From Sipunculus nudus (taxonomy: Eukaryota > Annelida > Sipuncula > Golfingiida > Sipunculidae): a DNA stretch of 64,000 nt. The stretch is taken from positions 11,837,508 to 11,901,507 of the forward strand of contig CM049313.1 of the NCBI GenBank assembly GCA_026874595.1, in the 5' to 3' direction. Position 1 is the first letter of the stretch, and the number at the start of each line of letters is the position of its first letter. Below the pieces are notes generated by a model that was not told the origin of the DNA, did not search any database, and saw only the letters and a program-made list of their open reading frames with translations. Positions 11,860 to 24,892 of this stretch are shown piece after piece. The translations under genes were made by a program, and so were the position numbers.

Positions 11860-12034
11860 CAAAGTAGCTCTCTATGTGATGCATCAATGTCGTGAGAATA
11901 GTAAATGTATGTATTTGTTTTCAAGTTATAGCGCAAACACCTTTTTTCGGACGGACCAATGTACAGACCGACAGACGCTCTGCCTTTCTAAGTCCCCTGT
12001 CGATGGCGCATTTGGCGAAGGCCGGGGACAATAA
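11860..12034 (+). repeat. Dispersed mollusc-type repeat fragment with CGGACGGACC/GACCGACAGACG core
   Basis: It contains TTTTTTCGGACGGACC and GACCGACAGACG, then GGCGAAGGCCGGGGACAATAA. This resembles the GC-rich ends of other dispersed repeats in the window. No intact protein is predicted. Confidence 0.3.
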
Positions 12035-12376
12035 TATATCAAGATATAAGAAAAACACATATATGTCATACAATTAATGATACTCGATATCTGCCATTAA
12101 AGCGAGAGAGGGTGGAATTTCCCTTTACTTATACATGTTATTACTGCTGATACTTAGTATTCCATACATATCGTTAAAAGTTAATAAGAAGCGTACGAAC
12201 ATTTATTTTCCTCTGTCAAGTAAATTTTTTAAATTTATTATGTTATTCGAACTAGAAAGATAGCAATATAATCGTGTTTAATTCAAACATTCCAATCACA
12301 CGCGTCCATGCAGGATCATTATCTCTGTGCAGTTAATCTTTTCATTTATCTTACTTATTAATTTATATTGTTTCGT

Positions 12377-12379
<3 letters not shown>

Positions 12380-12439
<60 letters not shown>
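12380..12439. repeat. (TA)n microsatellite
   Basis: About 58 bp of uninterrupted TA. Confidence 0.95.
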
Positions 12440-12441
<2 letters not shown>

Positions 12442-12774
12442 GCAAGACCAAATTCGGCTAACGATCGTTTCGTTCCCCAGAGGTTATCCAAACTGGATTT
12501 AGGGCGAACAATTTTTCGTTCACCTAAATTTTTTGGACAACAGCTATGGAAATTGATGATATTTATAAATATTTCTCACAGAAAAAAATATCCTGAATAT
12601 ATACTTTCAATTTAACCGGTCACTTTGTGTTCAACTTTCCCAACGTGTACCCTTGGAACAACGGGGCTTAACCGCATATTTGCGGTAACCAATTCACAGC
12701 ATAATTGAGCGGGGTACCAGTCTATGCTATTCAATGATTTGCTTCAATCCCCGGTAATATATAATAATTATATT

Positions 12775-13757
12775 CTATTTTGTAAAGCGTAAAATCCACA
12801 GTGTTGTGTATTTGCATAAAAATGACTATGAAAAATAAAAATATTCATTAAATAAAAAATTTAGACAAACATTTAAATATTACTTAGGCTAGATTAAACA
12901 TGCACATAATCCATTAATACACATTACCTATGATACTAAACCAATGAAAGGCATTAAATCTATAAAAGTGTAGATAAAATTAAGGTATGGAATTGAAAAT
13001 CTGCACATATGCAAAATCACAGCTAATCGAAATACTGCACAATTAAGTATGTCTAAAGCATGGTTAGGCTGTCAGCTTTTCCTAATTCTAAAGGAAATGA
13101 ATTCCACAAAGTGGGACTTGCCACACAAAATGCTCTTTGAGCAACCATGGAAGACTTTGTATGTGGAACAAAAAGTAAGTCATGATCGGCCGATCTGAGG
13201 CATCTACCACGTGTGTACGAATGAATTCTATCCTGTAAGTAGACCGGGGCCATGCGATGTTTGGTCTTAAAAAGTAGTATGGCCACCTTAAATTTAATAC
13301 GCTGACTTACTGGGAGCCAGTGCAGCTCCCGCAATACAGGTGTAATATGATCATACTTGTCACATCCACTTAGTATACGGGCTGCGCTGTTCTGAACTCG
13401 CTGAAGCCTCTGAATTAATGAAGAAGGATACCCAAGAAGTGAAGCATTTGTATAATATAACTTGGTGGTGATAAAAGCGTGGATCAGGCGCTCAAGAGAG
13501 CGTTGATCCAAATACGCTTTTATTCTATAGATGTTGTGGAGATGCATGTAGGCCACACGGCATATGGTGTTCACATGCTGCTCTATGGTGGAATGAGAAT
13601 CAAAATAAACACAAAGGATTCGAATCCACTGAGATTGTGGAACTTTATGTTCGCCAATTAGAAGATTTGGACATTTAATCTTTGTCGCCAAGTGGTTCGG
13701 TGTTTTCAGTATCACCTCTGTTTTATCATCGTTCATTTTCAAGCTGTTGATGGCCAT
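12775..13757 (-). pseudogene. 5'-truncated CR1/L2-like LINE, ORF2 C-terminus and 3' end
   Basis: An open stretch of 234 residues (13757 down to 13053) matches the end of the reverse transcriptase ORF of CR1/L2/Rex1-type non-LTR elements. It has LKMNDDKTEVIL (thumb start), LQRVQNSAARIL, YDHITPVLRELHWLPVSQRI, FKVAILLFKTKH, APVYLQDRI and ASPTLWNSFPLELGKAD. The catalytic RT palm and the endonuclease are absent, so it is a 5'-truncated copy and cannot retrotranspose. AT-rich 3' UTR follows to about 12775, where GTAAAATCC/GCTTTACAAAATAG resembles the typical tail. The reading frame is intact over 700 bp, so the insertion is not very old. Confidence 0.8.
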
Positions 13758-14984
13758 TCACTTATACGTACTAAACCAGCAGTTATATGGTATATGGTAT
13801 AGAGACCGCCGTATAGGGGTTGTGTTCGTGTGCTGGAATAGCCAAAAGAAAATCGGGTTGTTCTCGAATGCAGCACTGACGAACTTTGGGACAATGACAA
13901 ATTCACTCGCTTTAATTTCCCGCGAAAATCGGAAGTTGCGTGAGTTTGTATGCATTCCCATTTGATTACTTTAGCTATATATTTTGGCCTTACCGCTCCT
14001 TCACAGGGCAAGATCGTTTTCAAATACACAACAAAGAAGTGACATCAAACGCGTGCTCTTTCAACGTAGTGGGTGCAATACTAGTATTCACCACGGTCTA
14101 TGAGTTATTACAACGTATATTAAAAAAAAAAACTTTCAGACACGTTAACGGAGTAGAATTGTTTTATTATCTTGAAAACCAGCAAAAAAAATAAATATCA
14201 TGTTTCGAATAACAGTTTTTTCAGATTAATCTTTTTATGAAAATGTTCAATTTTGACAATGATGAACAAGCCATTTGACTACAATTACCAACGGCCAACA
14301 TCATTACTTTCCAATGAATTTATTTTATAACATATAATTTCAAATAACAAATCAGAGAAAAGTTTGTTAACGATTGGTACAACAATTTCAAAAATATCAT
14401 TGAACCTATAACTATTGAGTAAAGAATATGTTGTTAACATAATGTATTTCAAATTGAGAAAACAAAAAATCACGCGAACAGGAATCAAAAGGCAAAACAT
14501 ATAAATTTGTTGGACTTCAAATCAACTTTTTTGATAATGAAATAAAAAGTGCAGCCTTTATTTTCAGCATTTTCACAAATTTGTAAGGCATAGAGGAGGC
14601 AGCTTTCATCTACCAATTTGCTTGTACAAGCTGGTGCACATGTTTTACATATAGCTCTTTTTAATTTTAAATAACACCAGCTACTACTTTATCGGGATAA
14701 TTTAGAATAACACATATGGGGTGGGTACTGATACATGTTATGTAAGAAAACCCCACTATATGCTTAATTCAGGCAATTTAAGAAGTATTTCTACCCTATT
14801 GACAGTTTATTGAATAAACCGTATGAAACTAAGTTTTTTTTATTGAATCTTTATTCCTTACTTTAAGTCATAACAATTACTGGCTGAATCACTTATTTGC
14901 TTGTTGGAGTTCAGTGAGTTGAATGTTTTGAGTCGATGTGATCTGAAACATGGAATGGGTTCCCAAAACAAAATGGCTTATCCC

Positions 14985-15030
14985 ATTTCAAAATTGGGTA
15001 ACCCGAAAATGGGTTACCCAATTTTGAAAT
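14985..15030. repeat. Perfect 20-bp inverted repeat with 6-nt loop
   Basis: The arm at 14985-15004 (ATTTCAAAATTGGGTAACCC) is exactly complementary to 15011-15030, around the loop GAAAAT. It sits in unique non-coding DNA, with another partial GGGTTCCC copy just upstream. Confidence 0.9.
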
Positions 15031-15637
15031 TTGGCCATGCCTGTATATTTATATATTGCGACTGACGGATATCAGTTTAAGCGGTATGGTCACAAAATCG
15101 ACTGCAACTTCCTTATCATACACGTATAATTTTTTAGCGTCATTTGTGTCTCTTGCTAATTCACCTGTCCGCTATAGCCAAGGTGTGACTGGTCCAGTTA
15201 TCGGACAACCACTTCCCCCTTCCCCCATTAGGAAATGCCATTATTCCAATCAAGTAAATGTCAATCTCAAATCCTATCTCCAGCAATATGGGTCATTAAC
15301 AATAATGTGTCACAGTTCCTCTATTATCAATACCACTGTTTTCAGATCAGAAAGGAATAAAATGTCAAAATGATGCACGACATTGTGGAAAAAAGCATTC
15401 ATCACACAAATCAAATAATTCCCTGAGGTTTCAAGGGGACACAGGGGCATTTGCTTACCCTTTAAATTTTCAAGACAAAGGTTTTCATTTGTTTTTCAAA
15501 ACTGCTCATGTTCTCAATGAAAATTTAACAAAAAATCACGCCCACAAAAGGACAGCACTCTAACATCAAACTTTTTCAGCTGTAAACCCGGCTATCAATC
15601 CTGAAAATACTTGGATAATATGTCTGTACCCTGCTGC

Positions 15638-15639
<2 letters not shown>

Positions 15640-15668
<29 letters not shown>

Positions 15669-15835
15669 GCAGAATCAATGATCCCAACCCTCTAACCCCC
15701 CCCCCCTATTATCTCGACTTTGCAGCCGGAAATTGCGTCCCCTGGTGGTGGAGGAGGAAGGGGGGTGAGGGTTTACGGCCTCCTGCCCAGCTACCCCTTC
15801 CCTCCCACACCGCAAACGGAAATTGCGCCCCTGAG
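15640..15835. repeat. (GT)n tract and two CAGGGGCGCAATTTCC-type repeat ends
   Basis: A GT tract lies at 15642-15667. Two direct copies of GGAAATTGCGYCCCTG-like sequence follow at about 15729 and 15818, with CCCCCCCC and GGAGGAGGAAGGGGGG between them. They look like terminal sequences of a small TIR element present twice in the same orientation. No gene. Confidence 0.4.
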
Positions 15836-16391
15836 CATCGAGCATGGATGTAAAAGCCAGGATGGCCACCTGCAGAGATGTCATTCACAACGCTTTGGTC
15901 TTTTGAAAACAGTTCGCAATGTCAAAACTTTGCCGAACTGATTCCAAAATGCCGAAGCGTAGTGAATGCAGGGATGTAGGACTGGAGTTCGGACTCGGAG
16001 ACCCCTCGGTCTCTAAAGCTATATGATAATCAATTAAACATATGAAATTTTATTTTTTTTAAATTAATTTACAGTACCTTTATAATCCATATATCATTCT
16101 TTTCCTAAGGTTCTCTAGTTTGCTGATTTAATAGGGAGTCTATTTCAAGATTATTAAATTTTATTTAAGGAAAATCGTATCCTCAAAATCGTTCCAATAT
16201 AAGAGGTCAGTGAAGACATAGTCTGTAAACTGTGTATTGCTTAAATAGGATACCAAAGAAATGAACTAACAAACATAGTTATGTATTTTAGACAATATGT
16301 ATCAAGTAAAATAATAAGAAATTTCTAAAAAAAGACCGATAAACCCAGAAAATCCCTTGCGACAATAGTTAATTATTTTTTTTCACATTTA

Positions 16392-16395
<4 letters not shown>

Positions 16396-16442
<47 letters not shown>
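16396..16442. repeat. (AT)n microsatellite
   Basis: About 46 bp of TA, upstream of the foldback element at 16484. Confidence 0.9.
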
Positions 16443-16448
<6 letters not shown>

Positions 16449-16483
16449 AAAGATGTATGAATAGCCATGCTGCTTCATTGTTT

Positions 16484-16596
16484 TATAGACGGAAAGGGTA
16501 TACACAGAAAAGTGGTTCACTGCCGCACCGGAAATCGGAAGATCGTGGGTTTGAATCCCACTGGCAGTGAACCACTTTTCTGTGTATACCCTTTCC

Positions 16597-16603
<7 letters not shown>
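16484..16603. mobile_element. Foldback element with perfect 41-bp arms and a tRNA-like loop
   Basis: The arms 16484-16524 and 16563-16603 are exact reverse complements (outer end TATAGACGGAAAGGG, inner end GTTCACTGCC). The 38-nt loop contains GTGGGTTTGAATCCCAC, which has the shape of a tRNA T arm and nearly matches the Pol III B-box. Both flanks are (AT)n. No protein. It may be a MITE of the foldback type or a recent palindromic duplication. Confidence 0.8.
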
Positions 16604-16646
<43 letters not shown>

Positions 16647-16672
16647 GTATATTTATATATATATATGTATAT
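16601..16672. repeat. (AT)n/(GTAT)n microsatellite
   Basis: TA tract with GTATAT interruptions, running from the right arm of the foldback element. Confidence 0.9.
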
Positions 16673-16739
16673 GTATATTGTGTGGGGGTGTGTGTATCTC
16701 ATTTATGTAAATCTCAGTTGTAATGTCTTATAAATCAAA

Positions 16740-18840
16740 CAATTTGATTGTTGCTCAGAAATATGTCTAAAACATTAGTAACATGTATTTATCAATTTGA
16801 AATATCTAGTTTGGGTCAGAAACAGTGGGTCAGAGAGGCTGGAATTTAAATAGTAGTTTAACATAATTTTTACCAGGGTATCACTTTGTAAATTTTAAAT
16901 TGTCCATCTGTCCTAGAAGTAATAATAGTTTAGAACAACTCCTCCAGGCTTCATGCATTTAGAATGAATAGAAAAAAAGTAATAACTTACGGAAACTTGT
17001 AACAATTAAGCAACAATTTTTTGCAGAAAAATTTTGACCTTTTCAATTTGTTAGGTTCAAGTCTCGAACTTTACAAAACTTTTGTCGATACATGGCTTAA
17101 AATTTTGCATATTTGCTATAGGGAAAATAGAAAGCATCAACATGAAGTATCAGTCAAATCAGAGATGGTCATTCAGGAGGTATTTGTTGATTTCACATGG
17201 AATGACCATAAAATGAAAACCACTCATACAAATTTGATACCTTTTTTGTAAGGAATAAAACTTACTATCATTTTAATTATTATTTTTCTCTGTAATATAG
17301 TAAAGGTTGAGCACATTAGAATGAATTAAACTTCATTTTATCAAATGTATGGCTCGGACTCCAGTTTTAAAATAGATCAGACCTGAATTTTTATTATATG
17401 CTGTTGACGTAAATGGCAGACATTGACATTTTTGGAAATTGGTGAGAAATATGTCCTGGCTTCAAATAGATGAAACTGCTGCATGTACTTAGCATTTAAA
17501 ATACACTTATAGTGTTTTCTTTATAAATCCTCGCCATTGTGGTTAAGGTTGGGTTATAAAGTCACTCCTGCAAGTTTCTACTTCTTTTAGGCAATTTTCG
17601 TCCCCCTGTAGGAAACTACTGAATCTAAAGGCAGAGTATCAGCATCAGAAGTAAAGCATGCTTCTGAAATTTCACCTATAACATGCGAATTTTTAAGCAA
17701 TCTTGAAACTTCAGCCTCATGTTATATACATACTGTATCACTAACTAACTGAGTTTTAACTTCGTGAGCAGAAGCGAGAGGAGGCGTCAAGCATTCGGCC
17801 ATTTTTGTGACAAGATAAAAAGAAACTTCTGGGGCATCTGGCACCTAAAGCGTTCATACACCTGCACCATTTAAGAGACTAAAAACCCAACAAGTATGTA
17901 TCTCTCCTGCGTTTTACCTGATTCCGCCATATGATCATCATTACTTTGCGTAACAAGAAATGACTCAAAAGATGTTAAAAATATATCTATACAGTTCACT
18001 TCCGACAACCCAATGGGTTTTATTTCATTATTGACCGTGCTTGATAATAAATCAATATAAGTAACCCAATGCATCCTTAGATTATACCATACTGTTCTAC
18101 AAACATTAATTTTCATAGATAAGCCACTCTCGGAATCTTTGAACAGGTACACTTTTAGGACTATGCCAAACCTTTATATTTTAGATTTGGGTTGACATTT
18201 TATATAAGTGTTGAGTAAGTGAATATGACACAGAATGCATGCGAATGATAAGTGTTTGATGTTGATTATCGAATGCAACTGCTAAGTAAATATTGCACTG
18301 GGCCATGGGGACCTTACCCTATTACCTTATCTCAGAGAACCAAGTCACCGGATGATTGAGCAAGGCATCCACTAGTGGTATAAACAATAGCAGTTTCTTT
18401 GCTTCGCTGACATAAGAGAGCCTATTGATTGGCAGATCAACGTATGCCTATCAGTCCAATATGAATAGCTGTTAGTGGTGCATTCACCAGGACAGTCAGT
18501 CCGGCTTGGCTGAGGTCTGACCATAGCTGATAAGCAGGTGCAGACACATTAGTCTAATTAGTATGCATGTGTCCAATGCCAAACCTTGAGTCAAAGAAGC
18601 TATTATTATAATTATGCAATTAGACCTCTGACTTTTTGTTCATTAGTTTGATCATTATCATTAATAGTTGAAATATGAATATTTAATAAGTGACGGTTAT
18701 TCCGATTGCTTTTAATTACAAATTCACAAAAAGTAACGCTCTGACAGTTGTTACGGAACCTAATATTAACAGATAACGTATGCGTGATGAACACAAATTC
18801 TGTAACGGGGATAAAAAAAATCAGATTCTGTACACTAGGC
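16740..18840. other. No gene seen
   Basis: AT-rich sequence. The longest open frame (93 codons, minus strand, 17871-18152) has no recognisable domain, no clear splice flanks and no coding-like composition. Confidence 0.5.
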
Positions 18841-18885
18841 AGTGTGAAATGTCTGGGGGAATGAATAAATCAGTCAGTGTTTTTT

Positions 18886-19525
18886 TGTTAACAAATAACT
18901 TTAATTTATTCTTAAAACAACCCTAACATTACAATACACTATAAAAATACAATTATACAGTAAAACAGCGGTATAACAACAAATCAATACAATCACATAG
19001 AAAAATAATGTGCACAGTACCAGGATACCAACACCATCACAACGATAAGTCCTTTAAATGTAAACTCTCGGAGAATGACAGTCCAGTGTAAAGCTCTTGT
19101 AACATCCAGAAAGTAAACTGGAGTCCAAATGCATAAAATCCAGGAAAGTCTTTGAAAATCTATAATTGCGGCATTCGTCGGATAAGGTCCTGACACACGA
19201 TTCTCAACGTCCGCTGGAATCTGCTCTGCTGTTCTCTCTCCTCTCTATCTAAAACACAGCCCCTTTATATACCTTCACATCCCAAGCCGAGAATTTTTCT
19301 ATTTGTCAAACAGTCTATAAGATCTTGCACAACAGGCGTTTCAGGAATTCTCTAGAAAAACAGCGCTGTGTATCTCCACATACTAGGCTCATCACGTGAC
19401 CCACGACCAGGCGTAAAAATCCAAGGCTAAACATGACAACGAGAGTTCAACCAGTACGGATTAAACATAGAATGTAATACGCGGCTAGACACGAGTGCCA
19501 CAACAGGAGTTACGCTCGTGTCACA
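18886..19525 (-). mobile_element. Probable solo LTR
   Basis: Read on the minus strand the segment starts TGTGACACGAGCG (19525). It has a TATATAAAGG box (plus positions 19264-19271), then a purine-rich leader (GATAGAGAGGAGAGAGAACA). It ends with AATAAA (plus 18905-18910) shortly before TTTGTTAACA (18886). TG...CA ends, a TATA box and a late poly(A) signal fit an LTR, and the TGTGAC start resembles that of the intact retrotransposon at 33570. I found no convincing target duplication and no second LTR. A promoter region of an unseen gene is the alternative. Confidence 0.45.
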
Positions 19526-19597
19526 TAATAAAAAGAGCACCTGTAACACAGTTTAAATAGGAAGATAGTGGTACTTCAACTTGAAGTGCCTACATGA

Positions 19598-19742
19598 GCT
19601 GGGGAAAAGTGCCCACTTTACAGAATATAGAGATGCCCCTATTAACTGAACATAATAAAGAGAGGAAAATGGGACATCCCGAAAGTGCCCACTTTATAGA
19701 GGTGCCCACTTTATGGAGGTGCCCACTAAGAGTGGTTCGACT
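19598..19742 (-). repeat. MITE end with GTGCCCACTTTAT repeats
   Basis: GTGCCCACTTTA occurs three times, and GATGCCCCTATTAA once. On the minus strand the edge reads TAGTCGAACCACTCTTAGTG. This resembles pogo/mariner-type MITE termini (CAGTCGAACC...). Only one end is recognisable, against the following (AT)n tract. Confidence 0.4.
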
Positions 19743-19753
19743 ATATATACATA

Positions 19754-19815
<62 letters not shown>
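19741..19815. repeat. (AT)n microsatellite
   Basis: About 70 bp of TA with one ACATAT interruption near its left edge. Confidence 0.95.
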
Positions 19816-19817
<2 letters not shown>

Positions 19818-19825
19818 AGACTATC

Positions 19826-20952
19826 CCCCCCGGTCTGAAGCTTGTCTACGCCACTGGTATTCGGAGGTATGGGTAAAATTTAACAGTCAGGAAAACAGCA
19901 TGCATATACTAACGTAATAACTCTAAAATATTCATTTAAAGTTTCAATTTGAATTTAAAATTGAGATTTGCAATGGACTCTGCTTTGAAGGGAGGGATTT
20001 GGACTCGGACCTTTTGGACTTAGGACTGGACTGTGTGTTTGAGGGTAGGTTTGTGAGTTTGGGCGAAAAATTATATGGTTCAGCGACAGAAGTTTTGCAA
20101 CGATAACTCCTGCAGTTTTTCCGGAAATATAGGGCCTAGGTTCAGATATGCCGGAGCAATATTTTCTGCATTTAAATATCCTGAAATGTTAAAGGATTTT
20201 TTATAGACATGACCAGTACTTTAAAAAAACCTTGTCTGCTTTTCAATGCATTTTCTTCACAAATATATATATCTGTCTTATTTAACGATAAAATAGGAAT
20301 AGAATAGTACTTAATCTATCACCCTAGGACTAGTAATTCGCAAGTTATAGTTGTTTTTGTGTGAGGATACCCCGTTTCCCCTTTCCTTTAGCCTTGGCAC
20401 TTTGATACTATTTGATAAACAGGCCATTTATCTAAAATTTCAACTTGTTTTAACCAGCAAAATTACTTTTCATAATCTAGGGACCATAAGAAACAATTAA
20501 ATAACACAGATAATAAAGTAAATCCATACAATTTATTTTGTCTAAACGTTTTTTTTTAAATGTGCACACAGAAATAAAAAATAAAAATTGTTTCAGGAAT
20601 TGGATATCACTTCACTTAATAAACATGTATTTCATCCAAATACAAACACAGTTATAACTTTTTCGTTTTTAGCAATAAACGGGAAATAAAGTGAGGAGTT
20701 ATTTTTCAACCATAGGGCTTATAATAAGGACGTTGCAGTCAATTTTGTGACCATACCCCCTTAACCCATTTTCGTCAGTCGAAAACTTCACACTTTGAAC
20801 CTGGTTTATAAAAAGGGTTGTTTTTCGACAAATCAGTCTTGTTTCAAGTGCCAACATTCATTTTTACAAATTAAGGACCTCTATAGGTATAAGGAAATTA
20901 GTGTCTAGAAAATTCCCACTGGGGAGCTATACCCTTATTGGTCCATGGACTA

Positions 20953-21020
<68 letters not shown>

Positions 21021-22880
21021 TGTGTGTGATGGGGTGCGTGTGTGTGTGTGTGTTTATAGGGTTGTGCTACCTAGATGCAACGAAAATAACGTTGGCTAAG
21101 AGATCAATTACATGTACTTGCATGAGGCTTTACTTGAAGCCATAGGAAAACGATTGTTTTAAGTCCTGTCTGTTTGTGTGGGTTATTTTCTCTCATTCAG
21201 GATAGCACATACAATATTGAATCGATATCAGGTGCGGATCCCGAAAAACTACGGATCTAGGGTTACCGGAGGTAAGCACTTAATTTAGTGTGTAATTTGT
21301 TAACCTAGTGCGAGATATAAAAAACAATAAAATAAAATATAAAAATAAAATTCGATAACATAATTATAAAATATATGTATTAAAGGAAAATTATTTCTTT
21401 CAATTCACTCTAAAATTTGGACAATGTAAAGAAATACAGTGGCTAAAATTCACAGGATCTGTTGATACAAGGGTACTCAAGGGTTAGTTTAATATCCCCA
21501 AATCGCTTCAGCGTTATGATCTTATTTTTAAAAAATGATGTTCTACTGTATACTTTTTTATATTTTATACAATTTCCGTATAACATAAAAAATACAATAA
21601 ACGACAATGCACTAGTGACATAACACATAACCGACTACATAAAAAAATCATAATATTAAATAAAATTTACATTAATCGTAACACTGCGATTCTGCTTGTT
21701 GCGTCTAGCTGATGTGTCATTTGTTCAAATTTAGTATAATGTAATGTATTCAAACTAATCCACGTATGATGACCTGGTTATATACTTTTTATTCCTCAAA
21801 TCATCCTTGAATCACTATTATAAATCACGTGACAACAATCATCAGTCAGCCTACAAGCTGCTTTATGAACCCGGTGAGATGAAATAGGCGACATTCCAAT
21901 CCATTAATTTAGTGTAACCCTCGCTGCGTAGTGATCCGACATGCGCATTACAGGTTAACCCCGCAATACCGACATGCGGCTATACATCATTCAATTACCC
22001 GCATGTTCTCATTATAAGGATACATTTAATAAGTCATCCATTGTGCATGATTTACCCTCCCCATCTGCCATTGTGCCGCTGTTGTTATTTTTCATATAAA
22101 GGAAATATTATAATTAAAACCAAGAGAAATGAGATTCATGATGCACCCAATCAGTAATTGTATAACAGGTTAGCTCTACCATCAGAGCAAAGGTGGCTGA
22201 AGTTACCTCAACCCTGTACACACCGCAGGCGGCGAACCTCTCATCCCGTTTGAACACTAAAACTTTTCTACATAACTAGTCAATGGTGACGCTTTTGCTC
22301 TCGGCAGGAATATACCTATTGACCTCAGTTACCTTATGTATATAAAAATTATTATTTCTACATATTAATCTAGTGAAGTTGGCAACATACAGACCTACCA
22401 ACGGAAACATCGTATCCCCTTTCGGAGGAACGAAAAGTTCTGTTTGCCGTAAAAATTGCTATCTTATAAATCTTATCTAAAATTGCTATCAAAACGAAAT
22501 TGTATTTTATATATTCAACTGATAAAATGTGAATAACATCAGTTAAATTTTAGACCTTGGAGCAACCTTGCCCTAATTTTAAACACAAGATCATGAGTTA
22601 TAATGTATATACTCTGCATACCGATTCTTGTAATTAACATGGCCAAACATTAAACTCTCTTAATTGGCCTCAAGCAAAAGTTAATTCCATGTCTTTGACC
22701 GAGAAGTTAAGGGATTAGTATTTATGTTTGCTATAAATAAGTGCTTATAACCACACTGCAATGCACATACACCTATTGTGATGTTAGTGACTGGAAGTTT
22801 TCCTTTGAGCATGCAGATAGAGAAGAGATTGATCAAAATCATATAATATATGTATAGATCTACTAATTTACTTGTTTCAC
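19826..22880. other. No gene seen
   Basis: Non-coding AT-rich DNA with one (AT)n tract (20953-21018). I see no protein domain, RNA gene or clear transposon end. Confidence 0.5.
20953..21018. repeat. (AT)n microsatellite
   Basis: About 65 bp of uninterrupted TA, followed by a (GT)n run at 21039-21051. Confidence 0.95.
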
Positions 22881-22886
22881 TTATAG

Positions 22887-23062
22887 TTCACAGAAGGAGA
22901 CATGATTTTTCTAGTTTAAATGCTAACATTCTGGGTTATTTATGTGGGGAAAAATGTAAAACTGATGTATCTACGATTGAACTAAGTGAACTTTCATGTA
23001 AAATAATGTCGCCAGAAATCTCTGCAGATGAACAGGATATAGGAAACATCGTCCTCGGCTAA
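22887..23062 (+). CDS. Possible terminal exon of an unknown gene (weak)
   Basis: A pyrimidine-rich acceptor (CTTGTTTCACTTATAG, AG at 22885-22886) precedes an open stretch of about 58 codons ending in TAA at 23060. It includes HDFSSLNANILGYLCGEKCK and ELSCKIMSPEISADEQDIGN. The residue mix is protein-like but I recognise no family. No partner exon is visible. It could be chance. Confidence 0.2.
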
Positions 23063-23345
23063 CTGAAAGTGAGATACGGCATAACTGACATTGCTAATTT
23101 TTCTAAGGTTTCATTGATTTATTTCCTCACTCATCTTACAACTGATCGATTGTTTTCCACATTGAATTACAATTTTTTTCTTCCTTCGTTTTTTTGCTTT
23201 TTGTAATTATTCAAATAGTGTACTTTATTTTCACAAAGTAAATATCATATAATATGCTTATAAAAAGGTTTATCAACTGTAAGTGGGCAAGTACATGTTC
23301 TGTATGCGCAGTCCGCAAACAGTTTTGTACACTTAAGCCTCCCCT

Positions 23346-23347
<2 letters not shown>

Positions 23348-23424
<77 letters not shown>
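23348..23424. repeat. (AT)n microsatellite
   Basis: About 75 bp of TA with one ACATAT interruption. A smaller imperfect tract follows at 23533-23562. Confidence 0.95.
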
Positions 23425-23428
<4 letters not shown>

Positions 23429-24779
23429 TTTATTTTTACAGTGCTCACAGGGAGAAAAGTATTCATAATAATTAATTATTTAAAATAGGCAGATAGATAG
23501 AAAAACAAAGCAAATTCTAATGCAAAAGTTACATATATATATATATAACATATATATATATACTTTAATTTATAAATTGTATCAGAATCTATAGCTAATT
23601 AGGGCTGGTGACATCACATTGTGCACTTCATTATTTTTTGTTTAATAAAATATATTTTTTTGAATATGCAAAACAATACATGTCTGAAAACAACATCTGA
23701 TTCAGAATTGATTCTAAATTGCACCTTTATTCATCCATGTTTAGGCTCATATATATTGTCAAATTATGCCTACTGATGCGTTTAATAATAATTTAACTAA
23801 ATGATTCAAATGGAAATTAATTTCTTTAAAAATGCTTCATTACCACAATATAGTATTTCCTGGATTACTCAAGAGATGTTTTGTACATTGGAGTTGAAAC
23901 AGCTTTACAATTAAAAAAATACTGTCCGAACAATAACAATTATTGGCATACACTTGAGAGTGGGGGTGAGGGGGGTTGACATAAGAATAACTGTACACCT
24001 GGTACAGCAGGGGTACTGGACCAGTATTGAATCACTAATAAACCAGGCAAGGCTGTAATGACCACAAGTGGGCAGCCTGGAGATGCAAATGAATACAATA
24101 GAGCCTCTGTAAGAAACTTTAAAAACTAGCCTATTTTTAGCTTTTATTTTCAAATTTCAGCATTTAGCAGATTAATTACTCATGTGTACCTGCTGTGAAA
24201 ATTAAATTGAAATGTACTAACAGGAAAAAAAACGTGCCACGGTCAAATTTTGACAAAATTTAAGGTACTGAATTTATATTAATGCTTATAACTTTAACAA
24301 TGTTCAAAATTCAGATCTAATTTTGGGAATACAATTGAATCTTGATGAAATAAATGAATATACCTGAAAAAAAGTCTAGCTACAACACTTATTACATTGA
24401 GTGAGTAAATATCTATCCTGCTTTTTAACAAAGTTCATTATATTTGCGCCCATAATTACTTAATTTCTCGCATGTAAATAGAAACTATGTTGGGTATATG
24501 TATGGTAAATATGAAGAAAACAGGTGAGTGGTTTTGATATTATCAGTCTTAAAGTGTGATAATAGGTTTTTAGTGGAAAATTGAGGTTTTTCCTTAATTT
24601 CTCAAAGGAACGAAGTCGCAGTAACCCAGTTTTTGGTTTGGTAGGAGATCTTGGGGACATTAAACAGTGTGCCAAATTTTGGATCCGTAGGTCAAAGCCC
24701 CTTTCACACATTCACGGATAGCAACATGGATCAACCTGGACTATGATCTGTTGTGTTCCGGGGCAGAAGACGTGATATC

Positions 24780-24892
24780 GTTTCACGGTATCAAAACGTG
24801 CCAGTCTGACGGACGGACGGACAGACGATCGGCATGACGGTCGCTGGTCAATGGACTTCTATTTGCTCAGACTTATAGTCAGTTGAGCTAAA
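24780..24892 (-). repeat. 5' end of a pearl-like element
   Basis: Read on the minus strand: TTTTTAGCTCAACTGACTAT, then GACGGTCATGCCGATCGTC and a GTCCGTCCGTC tract. This is the same order as the 5' end at 9711. The tandem core expected to the left (below 24780) is not clear. Confidence 0.5.

Noticed and set aside
13739-14029. Minus-strand frame upstream of the LINE fragment
   Set aside because: Not similar to the LINE and without any recognised motif. It marks host DNA beyond the 5' truncation.
16467-16733. Open frames rich in IYIYIY
   Set aside because: Translations of (AT)n tracts; the same applies at 19594, 23245, 32760 and 32793.
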